DNA from: Desulfamplus sp.
GTDB lineage: Bacteria; Desulfobacterota; Desulfobacteria; Desulfobacterales; Desulfobacteraceae
Reading direction: 5' to 3'
Length of the DNA stretch: 8,151 nucleotides
NCBI GenBank assembly: GCA_015232935.1
Contig: JADFYT010000097.1
Location: 1-8,151 of the forward strand
Within the stretch, counting starts at the first letter, position 1. Every line of letters begins with the position of its first letter. Shown one piece after another: positions 7,354 to 8,151 of this stretch. Under the pieces are notes generated by a model. That model worked only from the letters and a program-made list of their open reading frames with translations. It ran no database searches and was not told where the DNA came from. Made by a program: the position numbers and the translations under genes.

Positions 7354-8151
7354 TTAGGCCGCCTTTTTCTGAGTATGAATACAGCCTATATCAGCAAGGT
7401 TCATTTGTAATTCTTCAAAAGAAATAGCCCTGGAAATTTCAGGGTTATTTTTAAATATCAGATCCAGATAGAATGCGGTTTGAGCACGTATTTTTATATC
7501 CAGGATACTTGGTTTTGTATTGGCTGCATTCTGCTCTGTTAAAAAGCGGGAAAGATTTACCATAAACATGGCAATATTAGCCGCATTTTTGACCTGAGTG
7601 GCTTTTATGTTCATAAAATCTTCCAGCCCCCAGTATTGTTTTGCATCTCTAAAAGTAAACTCGATCTGGAATCTCAAACGGTAATACAAAATCATCTTAT
7701 CGTATGGCAAATCAAGGTCATCACTGAATAATACAACATGTCCTGTCTTTCCATCTTTGAGCTGTATTCTCTGAATCACTGTTACATTCAATAGAGCAGG
7801 AAAATCCTTGTGCCATACTTCAATTTGATAAATCCGCTCTTCCTCTCCATTTTCTATAGTACTGCTCTTGAGGTATTCTTCAGGAAGGTTGCGATAGTCA
7901 ACTTTGTCCCCATATTTACGATGACGACCATGCCCACTATACTCTCCCTTGTAAGGATACCATAGTGCAGAATTGCACTGGAGTTTTGAAATCATAGACA
8001 AACCGCAACTCCTGACTATTTGTAGGCAGGGATTATTGCCAAATGCACCGTCATAAACATAATAAGAAATCATGATACTCGATGATCAAGTTTTTAAAGT
8101 TAGCTCAATTTGGACTCTGATGGTATAATGACGGCAATTGAAAAAATACTA
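7354..8151 (-). pseudogene. Decayed IS4-family DDE transposase, 3' catalytic part retained
   Basis: The open part (7354-8073, 239 codons) holds the second catalytic Asp in YYVYDGAFGNN (D8) and the third acidic residue in the IS4 signature Y131-x2-R134-x3-E138-x6-K145, followed by DFMN and a C-terminal helical part. The first Asp and the whole N-terminal region (roughly 150-200 residues in full-length relatives) are missing. An in-frame TGA stands at 8086-8088 and all three minus-strand frames have stops in the last 80 nt. Upstream, a second frame reads NLIIEYH (about 8089-8072) just before ISYYVYDG in the main frame, as if one coding sequence had been broken by a frameshift near 8071. A further shift near 8105 would join SIAVIIPSESKL. 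The ATG at 8071-8073 is therefore probably not a genuine start. The IS ends cannot be recognised because only one side is in view. It is most likely inactive. Confidence 0.75.

Noticed and set aside
1..8151. CRISPR array, tRNA, rRNA or riboswitch
   Set aside because: No regularly spaced repeats, tRNA-like cloverleaf or long structured leader was seen on either strand.

Overview
The window looks like part of an extracellular polysaccharide locus from a Gram-negative bacterium of moderate to low GC (about 40% in the core genes, counted by hand on sample lines). The gene mix is an exosortase-A/PEP-CTERM-type amidotransferase, a GT4 glycosyltransferase, VanZ-like membrane proteins and a sulfotransferase. 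Together with the IS4-type transposase, it recalls sulfate-reducing Desulfobacterota (Desulfobacteraceae-like). That placement is an inference from gene flavour, not proven by the sequence. No exosortase, PEP-CTERM protein, RNA gene or CRISPR array is visible.

Left part, plus strand (2-2508): two adjacent, paralogous polytopic membrane proteins built from tandem VanZ-like units. The first is cut by the window's left edge. It keeps the tail of one unit, a hydrophilic linker of about 160 residues, and a complete last unit. The second is complete (466 aa) and carries three units in a row. Their last units are about 58% identical without gaps.

Middle, minus strand (5997 down to 2513): a tight gene row of asparagine-synthase-like amidotransferase, then GT4 glycosyltransferase (6-nt gap), then a small single-unit VanZ protein (10-nt overlap). 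This row is probably co-transcribed. It converges on the plus-strand VanZ genes with only 4 nt between the two stop codons. Counting all proteins, six VanZ units lie within about 2.9 kb, and all share the spacing E-x2-Q-x5-[R/K/H]-x5-D.

Right part, minus strand: a PAPS-dependent sulfotransferase gene (about 30% GC in sampled lines, clearly more AT-rich than asnB) with a plausible promoter of its own. Beyond it lies a decayed IS4-family transposase whose 3' catalytic half is open, but whose 5' part is interrupted by stops in all frames before the window ends. The sulfotransferase may be a later, horizontally acquired decoration gene added to the polysaccharide locus.

Working model (inference): the glycosyltransferase builds a surface glycan, the amidotransferase converts a sugar or glycan carboxylate to an amide, and the sulfotransferase adds sulfate. 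The VanZ-like membrane proteins act at the inner membrane in an undefined role. The tandem, multi-unit VanZ proteins are the least ordinary element here.
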